From Bin87 sp026710825 (lineage in GTDB: Bacteria; Chloroflexota; Dehalococcoidia; Lucifugimonadales; UBA3495), in assembly GCA_965232815.1 (NCBI GenBank), contig OZ247427.1, positions 3,286,001 through 3,350,000 of the forward strand: a stretch of 64,000 nt of DNA. The letters run 5' to 3'. The position numbers and the translations under genes were made by a program. The notes beneath the pieces were generated by a model, which was not told the DNA's origin, did not search any database, and worked only from the letters and a program-made list of their open reading frames with translations. Numbering within the stretch: position 1 is the stretch's first letter; each line of letters begins with the position of its first letter. Positions 26,573 to 34,478 of this stretch are shown here, in pieces.

Positions 26573-27502
26573 GTGGCCAGTTATCCCATGGAAGAGATCA
26601 CCGGGAAGTGGGTGATCGAGACCGTTATGCCCGACCTGGCAATCATGCTGAAGGTCGACGACGTTCTATATTCGGGGCACACTGGTTTTCAACGGGTGGA
26701 AGTCGTGCATTCGGAGGTTTACGGGCGCAGCCTTCTGCTGGACGGGAAAACCCAGTCGACCGAACGCGATGAGCACATTTACCACGAATCGTTAGTGCAC
26801 CCGGCGATGCTGATGCATCCTGAGCCGCGATCGGTTTTCATTGGCGGAGGAGGAGAGGGTGGCACCCTGCGGGAGACCCTGGCCCACAACACCGTGGACA
26901 GCGTGGTCATGGTCGACCTGGATGAGCAGGTGGTCCAATTGTGCCGCGAGCACCTGCCGCAGCATCACCAGGGCGCGTTTGAGGACGTTCGCACCACGTT
27001 GATACACGACGATGCACGCAAGTTTCTTGAAACTGACAGCCGACAATACGATGTCATGATCATGGACCTAGTTGACCCGCTGGAGGGAGGCCCGGCTTAC
27101 CTCCTCTACACCGAGGAGTATTACAACATCGCCCGGGCCCGTTTGAAACCGGGAGGCATTCTGGTTACTCAGTCCGGACCGGCCGGGTACCTCAGCCTGC
27201 ACGAATGCTTCACCACGATCATAAACACGCTGGGAAACCTGTTCGAACACTCGCAATCCTACCAAGCGCACGTACCTTCTTTCATCACCCTTTGGGGTTT
27301 CGGAATGGCCTCCGATGAGCCGTTCACTGCATTGACTCCCGACGAGATCGACCTGCGCGCCGCCACGCGAATCACGAAGAAGCTTCGCCACTACGACGGC
27401 GAAACCCATGCGGCGATGTTTGCGCTGCCCAAACACATTCGGGATGGCATCGCAGGCGAGACCAGAATCAACCGAGACGATTCGCCGGTATTCATGGTTT
27501 GA
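26573..27502 (+). CDS. speE: Spermidine synthase
   Basis: Transfers the aminopropyl group from decarboxylated SAM to putrescine. The 309-residue protein has the N-terminal beta-strand domain (HTGFQRVEVVHSEVYGRSLLLDGKTQSTERDE region) and the methyltransferase-like fold with IGGGGEGGTLRE and MVDLDEQVV. The catalytic Asp lies in IMDLVDP. The start is GTG 26573; ATG 26588 is a possible alternative. The pairing with speD supports a decarboxylated-SAM pathway. The triamine product (spermidine or a longer amine) cannot be decided from the sequence. Confidence 0.92.
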   Translation: MASYPMEEITGKWVIETVMPDLAIMLKVDDVLYSGHTGFQRVEVVHSEVYGRSLLLDGKTQSTERDEHIYHESLVHPAMLMHPEPRSVFIGGGGEGGTLRETLAHNTVDSVVMVDLDEQVVQLCREHLPQHHQGAFEDVRTTLIHDDARKFLETDSRQYDVMIMDLVDPLEGGPAYLLYTEEYYNIARARLKPGGILVTQSGPAGYLSLHECFTTIINTLGNLFEHSQSYQAHVPSFITLWGFGMASDEPFTALTPDEIDLRAATRITKKLRHYDGETHAAMFALPKHIRDGIAGETRINRDDSPVFMV

Positions 27503-27560
27503 TAGGAAGATTTTTTACATCTGCTGACGACCAATTGTTTGCCCGCGTTGCAGCGTAGTC

Positions 27561-27566
27561 TATAAT
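27561..27566 (+). promoter_or_regulatory. Probable promoter of rplI-dnaB
   Basis: Perfect TATAAT at 27561-27566. TTTGCC at 27538-27543 gives a 17-base spacer but is a poor -35. The leader to rplI is about 95 bases. Confidence 0.5.
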
Positions 27567-27664
27567 CGTTATGCGCGGTGGCCCACCGAGGCCGCGCGCA
27601 CTGCACAATTCGATCCGGAGGCCGGGAATGCACCGGCTAAAGGTTCACGGAGAAACAGATTCAA

Positions 27665-28114
27665 ATGCTGATGCTATTTTTGAGGGACGTTCCCGACAAA
27701 GCCAGAGCGGGAGAGGTCAAACGGGTTTCGCGTGGATACGCCCGCAACTACCTTCTGCCCAAAGGGTTCGCTGAGATCGCCACAGACGAAACGATGAAAC
27801 GCCTGGACAAAGTCAAGGCGGTAGGCGACGCGGAGCGGGCGAGGGAAACTCACGTAGTCGAAGAACTCGCCGAGGCGCTGGACAACCTAACCGTAACCAT
27901 CCATGGCCGGGTTACTCCCACTGGTCGATACTATGGTGCCATCAGCGGGGCCCGGATAGCCGACGCCCTGGGTGAGATGCTCGACCGCGAAATTGACCGG
28001 CGCATCACGAACTCCGTCGAGCCCATACGCGAGCCTGGAGAATATGAAGTGGTGCTGAACCTGTCCAGCGAAATCCGCGCCACAGTGAACGTCGTCGCGA
28101 CTTTAGAGGAGTAG
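27665..28114 (+). CDS. rplI: Large ribosomal subunit protein bL9
   Basis: Binds 23S rRNA near the base of the L1 stalk. The 149-residue protein has the N-terminal RNA-binding domain with the diagnostic GYARNYLLPKGFAEIAT, a long connecting helix (about residues 41-75), and the C-terminal domain. It begins MLMLFLRDV, where most bL9 proteins have MKVILLEDV. The usual upstream partners rpsF, ssb and rpsR are absent; dnaB follows six bases later, which is a common arrangement. Confidence 0.95.
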   Translation: MLMLFLRDVPDKARAGEVKRVSRGYARNYLLPKGFAEIATDETMKRLDKVKAVGDAERARETHVVEELAEALDNLTVTIHGRVTPTGRYYGAISGARIADALGEMLDREIDRRITNSVEPIREPGEYEVVLNLSSEIRATVNVVATLEE

Positions 28115-28120
28115 TCTGGC

Positions 28121-29506
28121 GTGGTTGTCGCGCAGTACACAGAGCGGCAGCTGCCCTACGACCACGACGCAGAGGCAGCGGTTCTAGGCGGATTGCTGAT
28201 CGACGGCGATGCGCTGCACCGAGCACTGCCAATCATCAAGTCCGAGGATTTTCACCGGGCGCGGAATCAGTTTTGCTTCGACGCGTGCGTGGCAGTATCG
28301 CAGCGGGGCGATGGCATTGACCAAATAACGGTAGCGCGCGAGTTGCAACAACGGGACCGCCTTGACGAAGTGGGCGGTCTGCCCTACCTGGGTCAGTTGA
28401 TCGCTGACACTCCGACGTCAGTGAACGTCGAGTATTACGCCGGGATCGTTGCTGACACCGCAGCCAAGCGACGGCTAATAGCGGCCGGCAACCGGATTGC
28501 CGAGATCGGGTTTGAAGACTCGGATGATGCCGAGGAAACGATGCGTCGGGCGGTGGACGTGTTGTTCAGCGTACAGCCGGCGAACACAGAGCGCGGGTTT
28601 GTCCCGCTCAGTTCCGTGCTGGACGTGTACCTACAGGGGGACATCGGGGACGTTTCGCTAACGGACAAACCTCCCCTGCAGAGCGGTTACAGCGACCTGG
28701 ACAGTTTGCTGGGCGGGATGCAACGATCAGACCTGCTGATCGTGGGCGCGCGGCCGGGGCTTGGCAAGAGCAGCCTGGCCTTGAACATCTGCGTGAACGC
28801 GGCCAAGAATGGCTACGTGTGCGGCATATTCAGCCTGGAAATGAGCCGCGAGCAGGTGGCGATGCGGATATTGGTGGGGGAGTCGGGAGTTGACTCCCAT
28901 CGGCTACGCCTAGGCTTGCTGTCGGAACAAGAGGAAAGCGTGATCGCGAATGCGGTAGGAGTGCTTTCCGGATTGCCAATTTACATTGACGATACCCCGT
29001 TCCAGACAACAATGGAGATGCGAAGCAAGGCTCAACGCCTCAAACTGGAACTTGGCCTGGACTTCCTGGTTGTTGACTATCTGCAGTTGGTGGAAGGTCA
29101 GGGCAGCAGGCGGGGGTATGGCGAAAACCGGGTGCAGGAGATCAGCGAAATTTCGCGCTCCCTGAAAGCGATAGCGCGAGATCTGGAAGTACCGGTTTTC
29201 ACCTGTTCCCAGTTGAGCAGGGTGGTAGAAAATCGCCCGGGCCACCGACCACAACTGTCCGATCTCCGGGACAGCGGGAGCATCGAACAGGATGCGGACG
29301 TGGTGATGTTCATCTACCGGGAGGACCGGAATTTTACCGAAGAGGAGTGGGAACAGCACGCCCCGGGCAGGCCATTTCCCCGGAATATCGCTGAGGTGAT
29401 CGTCGCCAAGCACCGGCATGGTCCGACCGGGAGCTTGCATCTGTATTTCAGGGACACCCTGATGAGGTTCGACGAGTTGATGCGCTACGAAGAATCGGTG
29501 GCGTAG
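28121..29506 (+). CDS. dnaB: Replicative DNA helicase DnaB
   Basis: Hexameric 5'-3' helicase of the replication fork. The 461-residue protein has the N-terminal helical domain (LPYDHDAEAAVLGGLL) and the RecA-like C-terminal domain with Walker A GARPGLGKSS at residues 209-218, FSLEMS, Walker B FLVVDYLQL, and the SDLRDSGSIEQDAD motif near residue 378. The start is GTG 28121 with AGAGGAG upstream. It is directly followed by two genes for probable helicase loaders. Confidence 0.97.
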   Translation: MVVAQYTERQLPYDHDAEAAVLGGLLIDGDALHRALPIIKSEDFHRARNQFCFDACVAVSQRGDGIDQITVARELQQRDRLDEVGGLPYLGQLIADTPTSVNVEYYAGIVADTAAKRRLIAAGNRIAEIGFEDSDDAEETMRRAVDVLFSVQPANTERGFVPLSSVLDVYLQGDIGDVSLTDKPPLQSGYSDLDSLLGGMQRSDLLIVGARPGLGKSSLALNICVNAAKNGYVCGIFSLEMSREQVAMRILVGESGVDSHRLRLGLLSEQEESVIANAVGVLSGLPIYIDDTPFQTTMEMRSKAQRLKLELGLDFLVVDYLQLVEGQGSRRGYGENRVQEISEISRSLKAIARDLEVPVFTCSQLSRVVENRPGHRPQLSDLRDSGSIEQDADVVMFIYREDRNFTEEEWEQHAPGRPFPRNIAEVIVAKHRHGPTGSLHLYFRDTLMRFDELMRYEESVA

Positions 29507-30334
29507 ATGGCCCAAACCGGCCGTCCGCGAGAGATTCCGCGAAGCGCCCGACGCATACCGGTGCCGGCAGTGGCGCTGGACCATTGGCTGGCGGAGGTTG
29601 ATGATCCTGCGGAGTTGAAAGTCGCTCTCCGAGTAGTGGCGTTGTTGGGCCCGGAACCGGTACGCGGCGGTACACCGCCGTCAGTTTCCCTGGACGACGT
29701 GCTGGACGACGGAACGTTGCGACGGGTGTCGGGTCTGGGCACCGACGAATCGATACGGAATGCGTTGGCCGGATCGTTACTGAGGGGAATGTTGGTCGCC
29801 GCTCAGGTCCAGGGCGATACGCGCATTTGGTTCAACGACGAAGGGACGGCAGAGCACCTAGCGCGAAGCGGATTCACAGCATTGGAACCCTCGGCCATCG
29901 CCGGAATCGCATCACTTCCGGAGGAAGTTGCAGCAGCGGGCCTGCCATCCGCTCAGGAATCGCGTGCTAACATATTCGCCCTCTATGAAACGCACATCGG
30001 GACATTTGACCACAGGATGGCAGAGCAGTTGCGAGCGGCTGAGGACGAGTACCCAGCGAGCTGGATCGAAGAGGCTTTCAGCATCGCGTCCACGCAGAAT
30101 CGGCGTAGCTGGGGTCGTGTTCATGCTATCCTGCGGCGGTGGCTACAAGAGGGCAAACCGGTAAATTCGGTGGGCGCACAGGGAACGCAGCGAGAACGAC
30201 GCCATGACGATGGAGAGCCTGGGCACGATCCTGCGGAGGATAGCCGCACGGGGTACCTGGAGAGTTACCGACGCCGACATGGACGGTTACCCTGGGAACC
30301 CGACGCCGCTGCAGGCGAGCACGCCGACGCATAG
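29507..30334 (+). CDS. DnaD-domain protein, probable helicase-loading factor
   Basis: A 275-residue protein whose ATG follows the dnaB stop without a gap. Residues 1-150 form a helical region with a winged-helix-like pattern. Residues 160-225 match the DnaD/DnaB2 domain: IFALYETHIGTFDHRM, then EEAFSIASTQNRRSWGRVHAIL, then WLQEG. The C-terminal tail is charged and ends with YRRRHGRLPWE. DnaD-domain proteins remodel origin DNA and recruit the helicase with a DnaI-type loader in Firmicutes. The position right after dnaB and before a DnaC-like ATPase supports that role. Its last 131 bases overlap the next gene in another frame. Confidence 0.82.
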   Translation: MAQTGRPREIPRSARRIPVPAVALDHWLAEVDDPAELKVALRVVALLGPEPVRGGTPPSVSLDDVLDDGTLRRVSGLGTDESIRNALAGSLLRGMLVAAQVQGDTRIWFNDEGTAEHLARSGFTALEPSAIAGIASLPEEVAAAGLPSAQESRANIFALYETHIGTFDHRMAEQLRAAEDEYPASWIEEAFSIASTQNRRSWGRVHAILRRWLQEGKPVNSVGAQGTQRERRHDDGEPGHDPAEDSRTGYLESYRRRHGRLPWEPDAAAGEHADA

Positions 30335-31607
30335 TTGCAGCATTTGCGCGGGAACCGGATGGCTGGCGTCCTCGGCACCGGTAGAGCATCCTGATTTTGG
30401 CAAGGTTTCACCATGCGTATGCCAGGAGTCTGATGCAGACCGGGAGCGTCGCGTCGTAGCCCTCGAACGATACAGCAACCTTGGGGCGCTGCGCCAATGC
30501 ACATTCGCCAACGCCAGTTCGAGCGGGCCGATCGGGGCATCCGTCAACGAGTCCGCATACAATAGCGCGTTTGATGCAGCCAAGAAATACGCCCGGGATC
30601 CGAAGGGCTGGATCACATTCGTGGGTCCCAGCGGCAGCGGGAAAACCTACCTGGCCGCCGCGATAGTCAACCAACGCATACAGGAAGGCCAAGCGGCGCT
30701 GTTCATCACGTCCACGGACCTGCTGGACTACTTGCGCGGAGGGTTTGACGATGACTCCGAGGCGGGATTCGTCGATCTTTTTGATCAAGTGCGGGGGGCG
30801 GAACTGCTGGTGCTGGACGATGTACCGTCTCGCCCGTCCAGCCCCTGGGGTCAAGAGCGACTGTTCCAGCTTTTGGCGTGGCGGCATTCGCAACGACTGG
30901 CCACAGTGATCACGCTGCGCGGGGACCCGAACCACCTGGACGATTTCCTCAGGACACGACTGGACTCTGCTGACGGGTTTGGCGCGCTATGTCGGTTGGG
31001 AAGGGTTGGCGGGATCTCAGGTCGAACGGTGGGCGCGATACCTCCCAACATGAGGCAGCGGATGACGTTTAACGCGTTCAAGCCGCACGGGAACGGTGGG
31101 TTAGCCGAGCACCAAGTCCGGAGCCTGAAGTCCGCGAAGTCGTACGTCCAGCGCTGGGCCGAAAATCCAGACGGGTGGCTCAGTTTGCACGGACCCTACG
31201 GAGTCGGGAAAACGCACTTGGCGGTGGCTACGGCGGCTGAACGAGAGGATCGAGGCGATGAGGTATTCTTTGCCACGGTAGCAGACCTGTTGGACTACCT
31301 TCGGGCAACCTTTGCCCCCGACAGTCCGGTTACTCACGACGACCTGCTGGACCGCATCAGGACCGCAGATGTGCTGGTACTGGATGACATGGGAGCCGAA
31401 CGAAGCACGCCGTTCGCCGAGGACAAGTTGTTTCAGATAATGGGATACCGGTACGAGGAACGCTTGCCCACCATCATTACCACGTCGCATCAGGTAGAAT
31501 CTATCGCTGCAACTAGACCGAGGATCGCGTCGCGATTGCAGGACCCGCTGGTGGTAACAGAGTTGCCAATCGAAGCGCCTGACTACCGGCAAGGCGGCCG
31601 CAGGTAA
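30204..31607 (+). CDS. DnaC/DnaI-like helicase loader with two tandem AAA+ domains
   Basis: A 467-residue protein with two consecutive AAA+ ATPase domains of the DnaC/IstB/DnaI type. A zinc-finger-like segment precedes them (CSIC at residues 45-48, CVC at 71-73), as in DnaI and DnaC loaders. Domain 1 has Walker A GPSGSGKT (141-148) and Walker B LLVLDD (201-206). Domain 2 has Walker A GPYGVGKT (330-337) and Walker B VLVLDDMGAE (390-399), and ends with the arginine-finger region RPRIASRL. The shared LLDYLR sequence in both suggests internal duplication. Domain 2 fits the family better; domain 1 has VPSR where the DDxGAE motif is expected. ATG 30204 overlaps the preceding gene by 131 bp; ATG 30279 would reduce this to 56. 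Confidence 0.85.
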   Translation: MTMESLGTILRRIAARGTWRVTDADMDGYPGNPTPLQASTPTHSCSICAGTGWLASSAPVEHPDFGKVSPCVCQESDADRERRVVALERYSNLGALRQCTFANASSSGPIGASVNESAYNSAFDAAKKYARDPKGWITFVGPSGSGKTYLAAAIVNQRIQEGQAALFITSTDLLDYLRGGFDDDSEAGFVDLFDQVRGAELLVLDDVPSRPSSPWGQERLFQLLAWRHSQRLATVITLRGDPNHLDDFLRTRLDSADGFGALCRLGRVGGISGRTVGAIPPNMRQRMTFNAFKPHGNGGLAEHQVRSLKSAKSYVQRWAENPDGWLSLHGPYGVGKTHLAVATAAEREDRGDEVFFATVADLLDYLRATFAPDSPVTHDDLLDRIRTADVLVLDDMGAERSTPFAEDKLFQIMGYRYEERLPTIITTSHQVESIAATRPRIASRLQDPLVVTELPIEAPDYRQGGRR

Positions 31608-31651
31608 AACGGTCGGCATTTCATTCGAACTTTTGCGAGAGAGACCAACCA

Positions 31652-32674
31652 ATGACAATAACCGATGCCAACTCCGGCGGACACCTGGAATTTCAGGATT
31701 GGGGCGCGGCCCAGGATTATTTTTTTGATAACGGCCTGACCGATGGGTTACCGATCGTTCCGCCGACCCCGGACAGGGTCCAGGCAATGCTGGACTATGC
31801 TGGCGTTTCCGCTGACCATGACCTGGGAACCGAGGTGATCAGGCAGAAACGGTTCACGGCGGGCAAGGCAGCGGTGAACGCTGTGATGGCGGGCTGCCTC
31901 CCGGAACATTTCCCGGTGGTTCTGGCGTCGTTATCGGCGATAACGGACCGTTCGTTCAACCTGCACGCAAGCAGCACATCCACCAACGGCGTTACGGTGC
32001 TTACGGTCGTAAGCGGTCCGTACGCGGACAAGATCGGCATGAATGCCGGCGTGGAAATGATGGGCAACGGGGGTAGACCAAATGCGGCCATCGGTCGCGC
32101 GGTGAACCTGTTCAAGGCGAATTACTACGGCTCGGCGCCGGTGGTGATGGATAACAGCACGTTCGGACATCCGGGGAAGATCACATTCTGTTTTCCGGAA
32201 AACCTCGCTGTCAGTCCGTGGCCATCGTTAACGTCGGAGTTGGGTTACGGCGACGATGCGACGACGGTCACCGCGTACGCGACGCTGGCGCCGCTGCAAG
32301 TTACGCTGCATGGCGATCGGAATCCGGCCGATTTTCTGACCACGGTAGCCCACGCAATGTTGGCATTTGGGCCCGGAATGCCAGAGGTGATCTGCGTGAT
32401 CAGCCCGGAGGCGATGCTGCACATCGCTGAGGCCGGCTGGTCCAGGAGGCAGGTGGCGGAATTCCTGCATGATAAAGCGCAATTGCCCGCTGCGGAGTGG
32501 ATCCGCTGGCACCGCATGGCGTCCGAGTTGGATCACGATCGGATGGTACCCGTAGTCGCAGATGCCGACCGCATCACGGTGCTACCGGGCGGGGGAATGG
32601 CAGGGGGATTCGTTAGTCTGATCAGCACTTGGGGCAGCAGTCGGTCCGTCACGCGGCCCGTGAACACGCCCTGA
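31652..32674 (+). CDS. Conserved protein encoded next to a UGSC selenoprotein
   Basis: A 340-residue soluble protein of unknown biochemical function. It opens with TDGLPIVPPTPDRV after a short polar N-terminus, a segment I recall in proteins encoded beside or fused to UGSC-family proteins. It has no evident membrane span or signal peptide, and contains NGVTVLTVVSGPYADKIGMNAG and a Gly-rich C-terminus. The UGSC gene begins 39 bp after its stop, with its own GGAGG ribosome binding site, and lies in the same frame, so the two would form one frame if the TGA at 32672-32674 were also read through. I take that TGA as a real stop because of the ribosome binding site and new ATG. A joint function with the UGSC protein is inferred from position. 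Confidence 0.65.
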   Translation: MTITDANSGGHLEFQDWGAAQDYFFDNGLTDGLPIVPPTPDRVQAMLDYAGVSADHDLGTEVIRQKRFTAGKAAVNAVMAGCLPEHFPVVLASLSAITDRSFNLHASSTSTNGVTVLTVVSGPYADKIGMNAGVEMMGNGGRPNAAIGRAVNLFKANYYGSAPVVMDNSTFGHPGKITFCFPENLAVSPWPSLTSELGYGDDATTVTAYATLAPLQVTLHGDRNPADFLTTVAHAMLAFGPGMPEVICVISPEAMLHIAEAGWSRRQVAEFLHDKAQLPAAEWIRWHRMASELDHDRMVPVVADADRITVLPGGGMAGGFVSLISTWGSSRSVTRPVNTP

Positions 32675-32713
32675 CGCGGTTCAAGTTCCCGAAGCAATAC
32701 TGGAGGTTCAGAG

Positions 32714-33256
32714 ATGACAACACAACGAGGCCCAGTGATCACCCTGGATCCGCGAGACGACGGCCCGCAGGCTCCGACGCGGCTGGCTCAACGGCCAGCC
32801 ACGTTGGACGGCAAGGTGATTGGCCTGTTCGCTAACAACAAGCCTCACTCCGAGGACCTGTTGAGACGGGTCGCGGCCATTATCGGGGAGCGCTACGACA
32901 TCAAGGGAACGGTTGAGCACAACAAGGGGGGTTGGCAATGGCCGGCCCGGATCGAGGACCTGCAACGAACAGCGCAAAGCATCGACGTTGCGATCCATGC
33001 CACGGCTGAATGAGGGTCCTGCACGGCGTGCAGTGTGCACGACGCAATGGAAACCGAACTCCTTGGCATCCCGTCCACCGTTTTGACAACTCGGCCCTTT
33101 ATCAGCCAGGCGCGCGCGATGTCCCGTATGCGCGGTGACCCGGAATATGGTCTGGCGATCATCGAGCATCCGATCGTTACGCTGAGCGATCCCGAGTTGG
33201 CCGAACGGGCGGCAACCGCGGCCCCGCAAGTGATGGAGTGCCTGGTGGACAGGTAA
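32714..33256 (+). CDS. UGSC-family selenoprotein (in-frame TGA read as selenocysteine)
   Basis: A 180-residue protein in which codon 100 is TGA (33011-33013). Read through, the sequence around it is ATAE-U-GSCTACSVHD, i.e. the Sec-Gly-Ser-Cys motif that names the UGSC (seleno)protein family. The frame continues with no other stop to 33256, and the downstream half reads as a normal folded protein with VTLSDPEL near the end. GGAGG lies nine bases before ATG 32714. A hairpin 19 nt after the TGA fits a bacterial SECIS element. The adjacent Sec, Cys103 and Cys106 could form a selenenylsulfide. The protein likely acts in redox chemistry, though no member I recall has a firmly proven reaction. Annotators that treat TGA as a stop would split it at residue 99. 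Confidence 0.85.
33014..33044 (+). promoter_or_regulatory. Candidate SECIS element after the UGSC TGA
   Basis: CGTGCA at 33027-33032 pairs with TGCACG at 33036-33041 around a GTG loop; two further pairs (33024-33025 with 33043-33044) extend it across one mismatch. The loop starts 19 nt after the TGA, within the 16-37 nt typical of bacterial SECIS, and contains a G. An alternative, mutually exclusive hairpin (33019-33024 with 33028-33033, loop GGC) lies closer. Which one forms cannot be settled by eye. Confidence 0.6.
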
Positions 33257-33279
33257 CCATCTGACGGGCAGATGAAGCT

Positions 33280-33310
33280 AATCGGGGCGGGTTCGAGACC
33301 CGCCCCGATT
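33280..33310. terminator. Bidirectional terminator between UGSC and the oxidoreductase gene
   Basis: A perfect 12-bp stem, AATCGGGGCGGG at 33280-33291 with CCCGCCCCGATT at 33299-33310, loop TTCGAGA. The A and T ends on either side allow it to serve the converging genes. Confidence 0.8.
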
Positions 33311-33330
33311 ATTTATCGTGCGGGCACCGT

Positions 33331-34365
33331 CTAAAGGGGCAGGTAAACTGCCTCGCCCGTCTGGGCGCTGACGGTGACGGCCTCAGTCCATTCCATGTAA
33401 TGGACACCTATGTTGAATGGCGTTCGCAGCACCGGAGCGCCATCGCGTATGGATGCGATGAATTCCTCCTCGACGGACCAGGAGTAACGGCTTTCCGGCG
33501 GGTTGGCGATTTCCTGCAATTCGGAGTCGCCGCGCTTTCCGCCGAACACCCGCATCTGGTTGTCAACATGGATGGTGCCATCGGTGCCATAGAGCCAAAC
33601 GTTGTTGCCCGGGGCCAGGCCAGCGCAGGCACTGAACTTCAGGTGGGCGTTGGCGCCATTAGCCAACCGGCACAGGATGTCGACGGTGTCCGGTACGGTG
33701 ATCGAGCGCCAGTTTCCGTCATCGTCCTTGCGATGGGGGACGGAGATCTTGCTCATGGCCATGACCTGGGTGGCGCGCCCGACCCAACGGATCATCGCCT
33801 CGTACCAGATGCCCATGTTCAGGATGTTGAATCCACTTAGGTCGCGGTCCTGGCGCCAGTGCATGGTGGAATCGCGGTCAGTGAAACCAGTTTGCGACTG
33901 TACATCGACCGACACCAGTTCGCCCAAGAATCCCTCAGATATGAGCCGGATGAGCAAGTCGTCGATGCCGAAGCTCATAGGCGACGGGACTATTTGAGCG
34001 ACCAGATCCGGCGTCTGCTGGGATAGCGCCAGCATCTCGTGCGCCTCGGAGGCGTTCATGGCCATCCTAGCTTCACACAGGACGTGCTTTCCAGCAGCCA
34101 GCGCGGCCGTGGTCAATGTGCGGTGCATGTAAGGCCAGGTTCCGATACAGACTGCGTCGAGGCTTTCGTCCTCGAGCAGTTCCTCCCAGTTGTCGTACAC
34201 GTTTGGAATATTGAAGGCGTCGGCGACGGCCTGGCCGGATGCTCGGGAACGGTTGGCGACAGCACCGATTTCAACAGCGGGAGTGTTGTTGAAACCTGGA
34301 ATATGTCGATCACGGGTGTTGCGGCCGGCGCCGATCAAACCGACGCGGACGGATTCGATTGCCAC
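33331..34365 (-). CDS. Gfo/Idh/MocA-family NAD(P)-dependent oxidoreductase
   Basis: A 344-residue dehydrogenase with the N-terminal Rossmann motif GLIGAGRNTRDRH, VANRSRAS, the segment HVLCEARMAMN, and a C-terminal beta-sheet domain. In many family members the third signature is EKP with a catalytic lysine; here it reads EAR, so that lysine is missing, which may place the protein in a divergent subgroup. I chose GTG 34365 because AAGGAGG lies seven bases upstream; an ATG 11 codons earlier lacks such a site. Substrates of the family are sugars, inositol and similar polyols; none can be assigned here. It is a single gene converging on the UGSC operon. Confidence 0.87.
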   Translation of the reverse strand: MAIESVRVGLIGAGRNTRDRHIPGFNNTPAVEIGAVANRSRASGQAVADAFNIPNVYDNWEELLEDESLDAVCIGTWPYMHRTLTTAALAAGKHVLCEARMAMNASEAHEMLALSQQTPDLVAQIVPSPMSFGIDDLLIRLISEGFLGELVSVDVQSQTGFTDRDSTMHWRQDRDLSGFNILNMGIWYEAMIRWVGRATQVMAMSKISVPHRKDDDGNWRSITVPDTVDILCRLANGANAHLKFSACAGLAPGNNVWLYGTDGTIHVDNQMRVFGGKRGDSELQEIANPPESRYSWSVEEEFIASIRDGAPVLRTPFNIGVHYMEWTEAVTVSAQTGEAVYLPL

Positions 34366-34478
34366 AGTAGTACCTCCTTGGCGTACCTCGCGCACCACCT
34401 TGACGAATGGGGGACGGCGGCGCGGCGAACGCGATTATATGGTAAGGGTACCGGCCGGTCAAAAACGACGGGTCAGAC

